The notes under the pieces: generated by a model | What the model saw: the letters and a program-made list of their open reading frames with translations, nothing else | Told to the model about the DNA's origin: nothing | Databases searched by the model: none | In this document: positions 19,814 through 32,600 of the stretch, piece after piece | How positions within the stretch are numbered: position 1 is the first letter of the stretch | Layout: every line of letters begins with the position of its first letter | Assembly (NCBI GenBank): GCA_973895155.1 | Contig: OZ316892.1 | Coordinates: 16,058,001-16,122,000 of the forward strand | Direction: 5' to 3' | DNA length: 64,000 nt | Origin: Marsupella aquatica | Taxonomy: Eukaryota; Marchantiophyta | Position numbers and translations under genes: made by a program

Positions 19814-21760
19814 GGATCAAAGCCAAGAAATACACGTTAAATATAAAAATGTGTGCTAGTATCATTGCAAGCAAAACAATTAATGCATACAAGTAAAACA
19901 ACAAATGCATGCACCAAGTGGTTAGTATGCATATACAAAAAATAACTAACGCATACAATGCGTGGCTTGGAACCTTTTTGCCTTGCAAGTATGCACAAAA
20001 TAACTAATACATGCACCGCGCCTTGCATGCAAATAAAATTACTAATAGCAAAATTGTTTAGTTATCCTTTAACAAAATATTAATCCAATCTCATATTACA
20101 TAGTAATAATGATTCTATCTTGATAATCAAATTATCACAACACTGTTAGAAGAATTCTTGGATGTGTTGGAAAGCTCTTGAATAAGACATGTATCCTCCT
20201 GAACTCAGTTGGGTGCTCGGTTGGGTGTGCAGGTGCCTTTGGTTCTTGAGGTTTGTCGGGGCTAACTTGTGTGCTCGCCAAATCCAACACTCAAACCGCG
20301 TTCAGTTTCACACTGAGCTTGCATTGGGGAAGCAATGTAGAGTAGGCATGGGTGTTGAGATCCAAGTGCAAATGGCCCCTAGACTCTCACATGAGTGGGA
20401 GCCTCGGAGATATTTGCTAGAGTCGAGGCCAAACTGGTCTCGACATTTGAGAAAGCTTCGGAACAAGCAAGCTACTTGGGCCTTGAGCATATCCTGAAGG
20501 CATGGTGGTCAACCAGTGATGGATAGAAAGTGGGGAAGCTCGGCAATACCTAGTAGATGGGCTATTCTAGACAAATGGTGGGTGTCAGCCTTGGCTTCAA
20601 CTTCTGGCAAGGTCACGCGGGCCCGAAAAGTTCTATTTGCTAACCTTACTAACAATTGTGGAGCTTGAGACAAGACAATGGTCTTGGAGATCCTAGATCA
20701 TGATGGATTACTTACCGATGTGTTTGGTTGTTTGTGCAAATAGTGAGGACCGTTGAGCGATAGTCGTATTAGGGAGCAAGTGTGACTTCGTATGGGAGTT
20801 GCCATTGGGGATGATAGGGCACCGAGTAGTTTCATGTACTAGGCGTTTGGGCACCAAAGGTACTTAGACAAGAGTCATGTGATTGGTGATGGCGCTATGT
20901 GGCAACATCCATCACTCTCCCCAACTTCAATTCTCAGTTGCTATAGCTTGTCGCCTTCCGGCTAGAGGGATCTCCTATTGTTCCTCTTCTTCTCGGCTCT
21001 TCTTCTCTTCTACTTGGAGGAAGCGTTTAACCGCCGTCCATGCAAGGTCCTAGTTGATCCTAGCGTCATGTTGTCTTTGCTGATTAAAATTCCATATGTT
21101 CTTGAGTTTGTCCTCCAGGATGGGTGAATCCATGAGGCTCACACAATAATTAGTATGCGTGATACCAATTTTGGGTGATACTACTTACATGCATAGAATA
21201 CTTAATGTAAAGAGTGTATATGTAGCTCTTTATATACATTGCACGGTTCAGTTTCACTAGGAATTGACTTGGACTCCAGTTTTTATGGTCTGTACACTGT
21301 TCACCTGGAAAATGAGCAGTAGCCAGGATGGAATGGGGCCATTTTATATGGGCAGGTGAGACTTACACTGTCCACCGTAAATAGTGTGAGTATGTAATTA
21401 GTATGACACCAAAATTAGAGTGACTCACACCAAATAGTGTGAACAACTATTAGACCAAAAGTGTGACTTCTTGTGAACTCTAATAAGTGAACAACTATTT
21501 AGACCAAAAGTGTGACTTCTTGTGTTCTAATAAGTGTGACCCCTGAAATAATGTGACTCACACTATTTTATGTGACCTAAAATTTAAGGGGCTGTGTAGC
21601 CTGACTGCCCAACCGTAGATAGGGCACACATTTGCCTTCCCATGTGTTGATTCATAGTGAAAATTATTGTGGGGAGTAACTCTATGTAGGCTTCATTTTA
21701 AATCTTAATGCCCTTCAAGATTTTTCTTGTTCTAGTTTTTAGTGCATTCTTGGAGAAGAA
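19814..21760. other. Intergenic, no gene recognised
   Basis: No coding signal. It contains the direct duplication listed separately. Confidence 0.5.
21440..21545. repeat. Tandem duplication, unit about 46-48 bp
   Basis: GAACAACTATTAGACCAAAAG and the following TGTGACTTCTTGTG occur at about 21442 and again at about 21488, with one T added in the second copy. GTGTGAC words are common around it. Confidence 0.75.
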
Positions 21761-22021
21761 TAGAGATATCCGTAAAGTCCAGAAAAAGGTAGTCGAGTTA
21801 AAGTTAACCGCGATATTCTTGGGTCAGTTAACTTAACCCTCATCGGTGGTTAACGATGCCCGATGAAGAGAACACGATACAGGGTGAGAAGTTTCCCAGG
21901 CCCATTTTCAATGGAAACAAACTTTTTGCCCCCTATGTGACATTTGAATCGATGTCCAAGGAGTTCGGGGAAGAGCCCACGTCGAGGGCAGGGATTTCGT
22001 CGAGGGCAGGGAATTAAAGCT

Positions 22022-23978
22022 ATGGCGGCCGAAGGCAAGCAATTGAGATCTAGGTCAGTTCCTCCCACCATGGATCCCGTCGATGAGCAGAATGGAGTGA
22101 AGAGGGGAGAATCGTCAATACGCAGGGCAGCTCGATTGCTGAGAGCGGTTGTTCTCGCGGAGCAACAGTCAAATGGCAGAGCTGCAAGCCTGGATGAAGG
22201 GCCATCAAGCATTGGAGATTGTGAGGTTGAAGCTCAGCAGGAGGCGCTGCCTTCAGAGCCGGCTGTAGGGGAAGCAGCTGTTATGACAATACCGAAACCA
22301 AAATTCTCTTGTGAGTCTAAAGTGCTCCCTGCATGCTCTCTATTTCTTTGATCTTGTAGTCATCGCAAAAAAATCTGTAAGTTTCAGCCTGAAATGCTCC
22401 CTACGTGCTTTCTCTTCCTTTGATCTTGTAGTCATCTTGTAATTACTAGGACAAGATTTGATCGTTCTTTGATCTTGTAGTCATCAACTGCCTTATGCAT
22501 AAATCTTTCTTTGGCTGTTTGGTGCAATCTCTCATTCTACGTTTCTCTCCTGCCAATGCACAATGGGAACGTGCAGTAGTCCACTCTTGAAAATCTCCAT
22601 CAATTTCAGTACTTCAATTCAAAAATCCTTTGTTGCCTACCAGCTGCTGATGTATCTCATCTGAAATTCTGGATTAAAGAAAATCCATGGAATTCAAACT
22701 CTCTTCCCCATGACTCAATTTGAATCCTCTCTTGCCTACTTGTTGCCTTAATTTGTACTTATCTAAGTTGAAATTTGATTGAAATATTTGTTGCAGTTTC
22801 AAATTACTTGGACAGAATTAACGACAACCGCATTAGGACAGGGATACCTGATCTCCCACCTGTCATTGAATTACGCCAGATTAGTGGGAGCTCCACTACC
22901 CAAGGATCTGCAGGCTCAGCTGGTACAGTTGAAGGTAGTACTGAGAAAAACAATTCCAATCCATCTTGGATGACCCTGGAGAAGGAAGCAGAGGTGAGAG
23001 CAGAGGCAGCCCAAGAGGAATCTCACAATTTTGAGGTCACCAACATGGAGCACAATGCAGGGAAGGGCTTCTGCAACTAGTGCAAAGGACAAGCAGTGTC
23101 GACAAAAGAATGTTGTGAAGGGGAAAGAGACCGCGGATATAGACAAGGTGGGGCGACAGGTTGTTGAAGGGGACCATGTTGTGAAACTTGTAACAGACTA
23201 CTGGAAGTACTTCAACATTTTTAGCAAGGGCCGGAAGAAGCAGATATCACAACTGATCCCAAACAAGGTTTGGATCCAAGTTTATGCTGATTTTGAGAAG
23301 GAGTTCCCAGGTTCCCCATTCATGCAAGACAGCTTGAAGGACCACTTGAGGAAAAGCTTGACTGAGATGAAGTCTGGCGTTAATAATCCTGAGAATGGTC
23401 TTGGACCTACACCCCAAGATGAAGAGCTAATGGTGAAGCTCATGGAAACACCATCCTGGAAGGCTCGAAATGTACTTAAAGTGAGGGAGAGTGCATCTAA
23501 TGGACAAATTCATCCCATGGACTTTACCATTCCCCTTCAATCTATGTCTGGGGCTCAACAATCACCAGCAGCAGCAACAGTAGCAGCAACAGCAGCAGCA
23601 AATGAGGTAGATGGATCGGCTGCCCTTTCTGGAGTTGCAGCAGGCCCCCCTCGGCCCAAATCACCTCCTAGGCAGGTTGAGAGGCCTCCATCCAAATCCC
23701 AGAATTTGAAGCGAGCAGGGGATGACATTTCATCCATGTTATCAGAGTTTCGAACAATCACTGAGCGATCCAATATTGATAGTGAAAGCAAGAAACAATG
23801 CTCAGTTATGAGGACTGCCATGTTGAGCACAAAGTAGTTGGAGTCCGAGGCTAGACGAGTAGGGCAGGAGAAGCAAAACCAACTAGTTGAAATAGCATTG
23901 CTAAAGGAGCAGAGGAGCATTGGATTGATCAGTGAAGATGAATTCCGAGAGAAGTGTAAAGTGGTTTTTGGTTTGTAG
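22022..23978 (+). pseudogene. Harbinger Myb/SANT-like accessory protein
   Basis: ATG at 22022 (MAAEGKQLRSRS). Exon 1 ends at 22310 (GTGAGT donor) and exon 2 starts at 22797 after TTGCAG, continuing FSNYLDRINDNRIRTG in phase. A frame change near 23040-23080 is needed to reach the trihelix-like segment: VVKLVTDYWKYFNIFSKG, QLIPNKVWIQVYADFEKEF. A poly-Ala/Gln run near 23565 and a TAG at 23835 precede the tail LVEIALLKEQRSIGLISEDE, typical of Harbinger Myb-like proteins. These proteins bring the transposase to the nucleus and to the element ends. One shift and one stop suggest it is not functional. Confidence 0.7.
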
Positions 23979-24469
23979 AACTATCAAAGTACTTGCAGGG
24001 GATCCTTGTAGACGGAGAGTTTTGTTTAGTTAGCCGCGGGTTAGCAGCTACAAGTGATCTAAAAGTAGTTTACAATGCCAACATTTTTGTAATTGTTGCA
24101 TTCAAACTTAATCTACAATAATCTGTTGATAGAGAGCATGTCGAGAATGGTACAATCCAAATGTGCATTGATAGTAGTGATTCCACAATTTGTCTTGCTC
24201 ACAACTAAGATTGGACTCAAGCACAAACTGAAGCAAATTGGACTGAAGTAGATGTGGATGCACGTACATGACTCTGAAGTAATAACAAAGCATTTGACTT
24301 GCTTTTGTTGCAATAAGTAGTACTCAAGAACTGAGTTCATACATAATAGCTACTGTCCATATACCCTTCCTACTCGAACTATCCAAAATTTATCAAAATT
24401 TGGCTGTAGTTGCAACTATGTGTATACATGTGAACAAGAATCTATGTTGTCTTATCAAATTGCAAATCC
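23979..24469. other. Spacer between the convergent Harbinger genes
   Basis: No domain-bearing frame. It is probably the 3' regions of both genes. Confidence 0.5.
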
Positions 24470-25660
24470 CTGTGGGTCTCCTGCCCAGTCTCATCTCTCG
24501 GGTCTCCTTTCCTGTGGACCTTCAATGCTTGCCCTCATATTTTGTCGTTGTCGGTGGAGAAAATTAGTCATCAAAGCAGCAGCTTGGAAGGTAATCACAA
24601 ACTTGGACCTGACTAGGTCGAATCGTTTCTGGAGACGTCTCCACTTCATCTTCAGGCCACCAATGCCCCATTCAACACGAACTCGATACCCAGACAACAT
24701 CTTATTGAATTGCCTCACAGCACAATTGTTGTCCAAGTGCATGGCATTAATCTCTGTTTTTGAAAAACCTCTCATGATGTATCTTTCTAGGCTGGTGTAC
24801 CCCTGGCACCAAGGATGTATTCAAAATACCTCTCAGAATTAGCAAACAGGTTCCTCCAATTCCTTTCAACCCAAGAATTCTTAAGAATTGTCACATCATG
24901 GTAGCTGCCTGGATAGCCAGGATCGACAAAAATGAAAAGTCCATGGTGATCTACAATTACAGAACTATTCATGCAGTACATCTTCTTCCTTCCTTGATAC
25001 CACTTGTTGTGGTACTGATCCTCATAAGGTCTACGAATTCTGCAAAGGGTACCATCAACAATTCCAATACATCCTGGCAATTGTGGATGATGCTGATCTA
25101 ACTATCTCCTTTCCTCTGGGGTTGGCCAACGAATTTCATTTGCAATAGCATCATTCAAGCATGATGCTACGAATATAGCATCATCACACACAGCAGATCT
25201 AGCCCAATTCCAGAACATAGAGTCAAAATGAATAATATTGTCGTGCTTCATATATAAGATGAAATTCAGCAGCCTCTGCTCGGGAGTCAACTTACAAGGG
25301 CGACCTGAAACAATATCTTTGGTTCCAGTTGATCTAGCATTGGTCTCAATGACATGACATACCTTTGCACAGAGCTCTACAAATTCATGTACCATAAATT
25401 AGTTAAGTCCTTAAACCGATCTGGAGTTGCCTGTAATCTGCTCAACACATCGTGAACTCCCACAACTGGATTGATAGAAATTTGATTTCTCGTGATAGTT
25501 CAATTGGTTGAAAGCAATGCAGCATTTGAAGATACGAAGACATGGACAGTACCAGAAGTACCATGAGTTGCTCAATGCTTGAAGCATCTGCTTCTTCATC
25601 ATCACTGCTGCTATCATCATTGCTATCATATCCCTCCGGTGGGAGAACTTGAAATGGCTC
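24470..25660 (-). pseudogene. PIF/Harbinger DDE transposase
   Basis: Read leftwards: FVELCAKVCHVIE and RPCKLTPEQRLLNFILYMKH (helix-turn-helix-like part), then GCIGIVDGTLCRI (first Asp), VDHHGLFIFVDPGYPGSYHD (second Asp) and RVRVEWGIGGLKMKW (Glu). These are the three catalytic blocks of the DDE_4 family. An in-frame TAG lies just before the first block (about 25100), and a one-base loss near 24795 moves the frame from ILGAR to GYTSLERYIM. The gene is complete in content but broken. Confidence 0.88.
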
Positions 25661-26174
25661 CATCGTTGCACAATCTAAAGATTGACTGGTTAGCGGTGCA
25701 AATCCCTAAAATTTCCTAGCTTCTGAATGCTTATGACCAAAGGATGCTGAAGCGGAATCAATTCATCTCCTCTCTTCGTAGTTGTCTTGCTCACCTCGGA
25801 TCATGCCCATCGATTGTGTAGCGCAACTGAATTCGGCAGCATAGGGAGCTCAAGGAAGCCAATCATGCATCGATGCTTCCCCTCCCACGGACCCTGCCCC
25901 CACCCCGCCTCGCACCAGCCTTGTATCGATCGGAGACACAGTCCAGCCCCGACGTTTCTAGTCACAGCCTGGTAGAACCCGACGCTGATGCAAACCCCCT
26001 GTGTTTGGCCTCTTAACCATGGTCGAGATGCGTCGCGTCAAGCTTGACATATCAGTGTTTCCAGGTAAACTCATGGGCTTTTCCAAAGCAATACCACTTT
26101 ATGAATATCTAATTCTCATCCCCGGTTAGTGTTAACTCTTGTTGAAAAGATAGGGGACTTTACGGATATCTCTA

Positions 26175-26656
26175 ATGTATAGTCAAATCTGGATGTGTTC
26201 GCTATGAAGTTTCTCCTTACTTTTACCGAAAATAGCTGAAATAATAATTTCTTAGGCCTTTAAGGTGTGGGTCTCAATTGGACTGCAGTCTTGCTGTCGA
26301 TAGTCGAGGGCGAGAGAGAAGCAGCACCAACTCGTATCATTTTAATTGGTGCGCAAAAGGAATTCATGTGAGAGACTTCTAGGCGGGGATTATCAGACAC
26401 GGCATAAGCAAAACGTATGAGGAGATACTGCCAGGAGAGGACGATGGTGATGAACTGAATCAATTTCGCAGAGGAGGGTTGGATTGCCATGAGAAAACCT
26501 CTCGCTCGGAGCTGAAGGAGGATGGGTGTTTTGCTGTTCGTGCAAGCAACGCAACGCAGGTGGTAATGTGCAGAATCTGCAGAAAAGCAGGCTATAGTTT
26601 CGAAACAGCCGCAATCTGCAGATTTTTGCGAACGAGGAGGAGCTGAGCAGGGCAAA
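26175..26656. promoter_or_regulatory. VPS18 upstream region
   Basis: 480 bp between the Harbinger right end and the VPS18 start codon. I see no TATA box that I trust. A CAG-rich, GC-richer stretch at 26500-26640 probably includes the 5' leader. Confidence 0.4.
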
Positions 26657-29600
26657 ATGCTCGACGAATGGGCAGAGTCCGCTGCCAAAGTCAATCCCTC
26701 CCGGTCTGCCGCTATCAATAATTTCCCTCACGATAACAAGGAGGTACTGTAGGATGTCATGTGATCACCGTATTGCTTACTGACTTTCGCCTCAATTGAT
26801 TGGGCTTAGTAGGGCAATGCATTTGATCGTTGTGATTTGTAAGTTGTCGAGCCCAATGTAATGCACTTCTTGCAGACCTTCGAAAATACTGGAGTAAATC
26901 TTCCAAGAAATTTGGACAGCCCTATTTTCGCCATCGATCTTCTGGAGCGACACGCAACCAAGGGTCATGGCCTTGTCACATCTATGTCAGCTGGCAACAA
27001 TGTCATTTTAGTGGGATCGAACCGAGGTTGGCTCGTTCGGCATGATTTTGGCGGTGGAGACAGCCTAGGTCCGCATCTCTTTCCTCCAGTCTGAATGATG
27101 TCATAAGCATTTTTGGATCCAGCGTACGGAATCTCCATGGGTGGTGAATAGCTTGCGATCTGCAGTAATGTGCATTAGCAATACCTAAGTGGATTTTCTG
27201 ATTGACGGGTTAAACCCTCTGGCTGTCTGGTACGTGTCCTGACGATTTCTCCTGCATACTTCTCGGTGACCGACCTGCAGAACTTGACTTGAATGCCAGC
27301 AGGGGTGTGGAACATACGATACACAGAGCATTGATCGATCCTGGTGGAAGGCACTCATTGGCGTCAGTTTGCAGTACCGCTGGTGCCGAGAATTATTACA
27401 TACATGCCAAGTGGAAGAAGCCCCGGCCTTTGAATAAATTGAAGGGTCTCGTTATCAATGCAGTTGCATGGAACAGGCTGCTGATTAGTGATGGTGAGAT
27501 CCTTGACCTGTTGGGTCCAAATATGTCGGAACTCGTGGTTGAAAATAGTTTCATTGCCTCTGAGACATGGAATATCCTTGTTTTCTTGCAGCGACAACTG
27601 CGCCTGTTATAGTTGGTACGACAACTGGACAACTGTTTGAATTGTTGGTGGAAGAGAAGGACAAGAGAGAAAAACATGTCAATAAGCTGTTCGAGCTCAC
27701 TGAAAGACTGGAGCCATTTGTTGGTGTGCAGGTAAAATCGAATTACTCAAACATTTGTAGCTTAGCTGGTACCTCAAATGTTTGCTTTCTTTCAAAAGTT
27801 GCTTCAATTTTTGCGATAATATAGACGACGTGTTGTATTGGTGAATACTTCCTTCATTGTAACCTCTCCAACTTAGGGTGATTTGTAGATGTGGAATTCT
27901 TCTAATTTAGATATCTTATTTTCTAGGTTCTCTCACCTGAAGATGGAAAGTGACGTTGTCCGTGCAGATGGAAACGGTGGGGTCAGGTACCTCTGTACGG
28001 CATCTGGTTATGGCAGCTACTCCTTCCCGGCTGTATGTTTTTGTGGGAAATGGTTCTCTGGAGGTAATAGTCTCTCCCATCGCAAGAAGTTTGAATAGTT
28101 AAACAATCTCACGACAAACATGAGTAGGAAAATTGTCACGTCTTCAATTCGCCAATCCCTCTGGTCAGATTCTTTTGCGAACCCTTAGTCGTCAAAATTT
28201 AATTTTCCGTCGTGGATATGTTGCAGTTAGTCTTCCAGGAATACTCAGACCAAGTCGCACGCTTTACCGAGCTTCCTGGCGATGTGCCCAGCAGGTACGA
28301 GGAAGCTGCTCCTTGGTTGCCAATTGTTCGCGGACAAGAATGGATGTCTTTTTGAAAGGATTTGTAGTATCACAACTAGGTCAAGAAGCCCACTTTTTGC
28401 TGGTCAGTTGTTGGAATGATCTGAACTATGAGCTTCTTGGATAACGTTGTCCTTGACTTCTTACAGTGAACTCCATTTTTTTGGCAAGCAGCGCCGAATG
28501 GAACGATTTGCCTGGCTTTCTGGGCCTGGAATCTATCATGGTCATGTTAACATGGGATCATCGAACAGGTAACCCTCAAGCCTTATGAAAAGCAGAAACG
28601 TTGCCTTATACGAACCTTGAGCTCTCGTGTGTGTACCACTCACATGACTTACCGGTCACTCAGAACTTGCCAATGCGATGGGTAAACTGGTACTGACGAC
28701 GTCAACTTTCAAAGTGCAGGTAGCCTACTCAAGTGAAAGTCCTATCAGCTTAGAATTGGGTCTATCTTATAATTTATTTGTTCCTTATATCAATATGGCT
28801 GTTGCCCTGGAATGCTATTGAAAACAGTGAGGACAACCACTTGGATCAGAAATCGTTGTTAAAGTATTCCAAGATTTCAGGGGAGAACATGGTTGCAAAG
28901 CCATGCTCGCTTGCACTTTCGGAATTTCACTTTCTGGTTCTCTATGAACATTCCCTTAAGGTAATCGTCCTGTTTGTAGACCTGTGTAAAGCTGTCGTGA
29001 ACTGTTTACAAAAGCAGAATATGTAGGATTTCATAATCATTGGCACAGTTAGGATTTAAATCTTAGTGTGGTTTGCACATTGCAGTTTACTGTCAAAGTT
29101 TTGTTATTAGAAACCATAAGAGTTATTTGGTCTAAGGTTCTTGATGTCCCTCCCAGGTGGTGAATATTGCCAGTCAACAAGTCGTGGAAGATAAACGCCT
29201 TGATTTGACTCTCACCACAACTCCCATGCTTGGGCTTTGCACTGATATTGCTGCTGGCGTTTATTATGCTTACAACGAGAACTCTATATTTGAGGTGAGA
29301 GTCTTCAATTAGTATTGTACGGATAGTGAATAGTAGTTCATTAGAACCTCGATCCCATGTTCTGATTCTGACGTTGACTGATGTCTGTTTTTGCTCTAAA
29401 AGGTATCAAAGTGTGTCAGTGTCAGGTAAGTCTGCACTGTCGACCAAACTAGGTGATAATTATATTTGGGATATGTCCATTGTGCAATTCATATTTTGTG
29501 CTATGTGAACTATTCTCCTTCAAAAAAGTGGTTCTTGGTTCATGGAATTTCCTTTGCCGATGAGATAATACTCTTGACTCGGCTACTTATGTTCGAGGCT

Positions 29601-32600
29601 TTAATTCGTAGAAGATACTAGCCAGAATGAGATTGACGCATTTTCCGTGCTTTCTTTCATTACAGATAGCAGTCAATGATGAGGGTCGTGATATGTGGCT
29701 GGTGTACTTAAATATGAGAGAGTACGGTTCAGCTCTTGAACACTGCAGAGATACCTTCCAGAGAGATCACGTTTATGCGACACAGGTAGAAGATTGCGTC
29801 ACGAATGTGGACACTGCCTTTCTTCCAGTTTCTGCTTTTAGCTTTTGTCTTGATCATTGCAGTGGCAGATTAAAGGAATTGCGACAATGTTGTGGGCGTA
29901 AGAAGGGAAGTACTTCGAATGACTCTCAAGGATTGCCAAGAATCAATATCAAAGACGATATCCACATTTCTTCTATGTCTGAAAGTGATCATTTGGATAA
30001 ATAGGTCCAGCCACAAGAGCTTACTGGTTATGAGGTATCAATGAGGTTGTGGAAATATGTAGGCAGAGGCTGCGTTCAAGTCTGGTGAATATGACATAGC
30101 TGCATCGTTCTTTGCCAAGGTAAGGAGTATTGTCACACGCAAACAGACCCTAGTTTGCTCAAAGTTCATTTCCCGCAGTGTCAGTGCCCCAAGGTTGGTT
30201 ATTTTGGCGTCGATTTAAATTATTCAGATCTTTTATGGCCACTAGCATAACTATGAACTGTACTGAATAGACGTACTATTTATAAAGTTCTCAAGATTAC
30301 CAAGAAAGAGTTTGAAATTCTTCACACATTGAAAGGCTTGTGATAGACATTAGCAGCAATGTTTAAAAGACATACGATTTCCCCCAGATAACCTTTTACT
30401 CTAATTGGTATATTGCGCTGTTCTTTGTGCAAATATGTATATTCGAAGCTAGACATGATTGCGTGTGGCTTATCCTAATTACCAGAAACTTACTGATACA
30501 TGCAGGCAAATTCTGTTGCAACGTTTGAAGAAGTTGCTTTGAAATTTGTCTTAGCGGGAGAGCAGGTGATCCGAATTTAGTTAAAGCTATCCTTTTTTTT
30601 TGCTTAGTCAAGTTTGCTTAGTCAAGTTTGCTTAGTCAAGTTTGCTGCCTCGAACGTGCTGCGTGATGCTTAAATGGCCCTCAAATGGTATCAGTAAGAC
30701 TCGTTGTGTACAGGACGCACTACGAGCCTACCTGTTGAGAAAACTGGATTATTTTGGTCAGGAGGACCGGGCCCAAGTTACCATGATTGCAACATGGGCC
30801 ACCGAGCTTTACTTGGACAAGGTATAGCGTGAAAATTGGTATTGGTGGTAACAAATTGTTTATCCATCCTGTCAACCAGGGAGAAGACGACTCTTAATTT
30901 TGAAATTGGACCCCTCATAGCTTACAACAAGCTTCTTCGCACTTATAAGAAGACCCTTTCATTTGAGCTTCAAGTATAGTGTTTGCTTGCAAAGTAGTTG
31001 AGTTTTAAATGTGTACAGAGCAGAGATTTCAAAGTAGCCATTATGTTTCCAACATTTTTTAATTTCATTTTAAGATCTTGTAGATCAACCGACTTCTTAT
31101 GGGTGAAAGCAAGCAAATGCTGCCAGGAGCCGAGAGTGAAGACAGCCCAAGTGCTGAGTACCAAGCTACCCTGAAGGAATTTCTAGCCTTTCTGAGTGAC
31201 TGGAAAAACGTTCTAGATGAAGCTACCACAGTGAAATTGCTTGGAAGGTTTACAACTTCCTCCAGATTAAATAGCATGAACTGTTTCTAAGTTCTTACCA
31301 TCCACCGTAATTGAATAGGGAATGTAGGTTGTTGGGCATCTTACTGGTGGTAGTCGATGATATATATTTCATCATACGCAGAATTGAATAGTGTTGTCGT
31401 TTGTTAGAATATTACTGTTGGGCTTTTGGTTAAATTGAACCCCCACAATGCTTTATTCCGCATTCACTTAACTCCACTTGTCCATTACCATTCTGAGCAG
31501 CTATGGGAGAGTGGATGAGTTGGTGTACTTTGCCCGTCTCAAGGAACAGTACGAGATTCTGCTGCACCATTTCATTCAGGTGCAGGAACATTTTTTTTTA
31601 AAGATTTCTACATTCGATCGCAACGTTTCAGGCAAAAGTGTCGTTGTGACAGGACTGCTCTAAATTTATGCTGGCATCCACAAGTGTCAATATTTGTTGG
31701 CGTATGGAAATAGTAAATTCCACAATTTGTAGTCATTTTTGTTCTTTCGCAACAAGTTCAGCTGCGTTGTGACTCCGCGATGTACAGCGCAAAAACGTCA
31801 GCAGGTATTTGGGTGTTTTCGATACATTAGAAAATGTATGTTGGCATCGCTGTGATGTGTCTGGTATGGAACTTACGTGTGTATCTGGCAAAATATCAAT
31901 CGACTGAATAGATGTTGCCTTGGTAGATGGCTGCTCATTTCCTATTCTGTGAGACTTTCTGAGATGTTCAATGTGGGTGATTTGATTCTTTGCAGCAAGG
32001 AGATGCTAAAAGAGCATTAGCTGTGCTCCGAAAACCAAATATTTCTCCTGAGCTGCAGGTTTGGCCCAAATGGTAGCATTCCGTCTGCATTGTCCGTTTC
32101 TGAAAGTCAGCAATTTTCTCTCTGAAACTTACAAATACCGAGATTGGTGGAAATTCCTTTGTCATGAATTATATCTTTATATCTACAGTGGAGATTCTTG
32201 CTGGAGTGCAGCGCGAAAGAGTGAGCAGCTGAAGGGGTTTTGTATTAGCAAGTTTAGGATTTATATCAATGCCGGTCTGTCAGAACTTGCCGAATTGTTG
32301 TTAAGCTCCTCTCCATTCTTTCTGCTGCAGTACAAGCATGGTCCAGCTTTGATCATGGTGGACCCACATGCAACTGTCGAGTCTTGGATGGCAGCAAATC
32401 TGAAGCCACGGCGGCTGGTTCCTGCTTTGATGCGTTATGCCAATAGACATCCTCCAAAGTGAGTAAGCACAAGACGTTAGAGTGGAGCGCAAACGAAAAT
32501 GTTAGCTGAAAATGAATGAGTAGGTTTGATGAACTATGTAATTCAGCTAGCCAGTTGTTTAGATGTTGAGAAGATCGTCCATTGAGTGTGAACAATGACT

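Larger units (their letters stand above)
21761..26174. mobile_element. PIF/Harbinger DNA transposon, decayed, about 4.4 kb
   Basis: A perfect 20-bp inverted repeat bounds it: TAGAGATATCCGTAAAGTCC at 21761-21780 and its reverse complement at 26155-26174. Farther in, the two sides still resemble each other (GTTAAC and AACCG words). It holds the usual two genes of this superfamily in convergent orientation: a Myb/SANT-like protein on + and a DDE transposase on -. The flanks give AAT on both sides if the repeat starts at AGAGATATCC; the expected TWA duplication is therefore not cleanly seen. It ends about 480 bp before the VPS18 start codon. Confidence 0.85.

Noticed and set aside
27888-28098. 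Open frame reading through 27960-28060 with MESDVVRADGNGG
   Set aside because: The true VPS18 exon starts at 27968 after GTGCAG in another frame (METVGSGTSVRHLVMA), which matches the family; the longer frame is a shadow.
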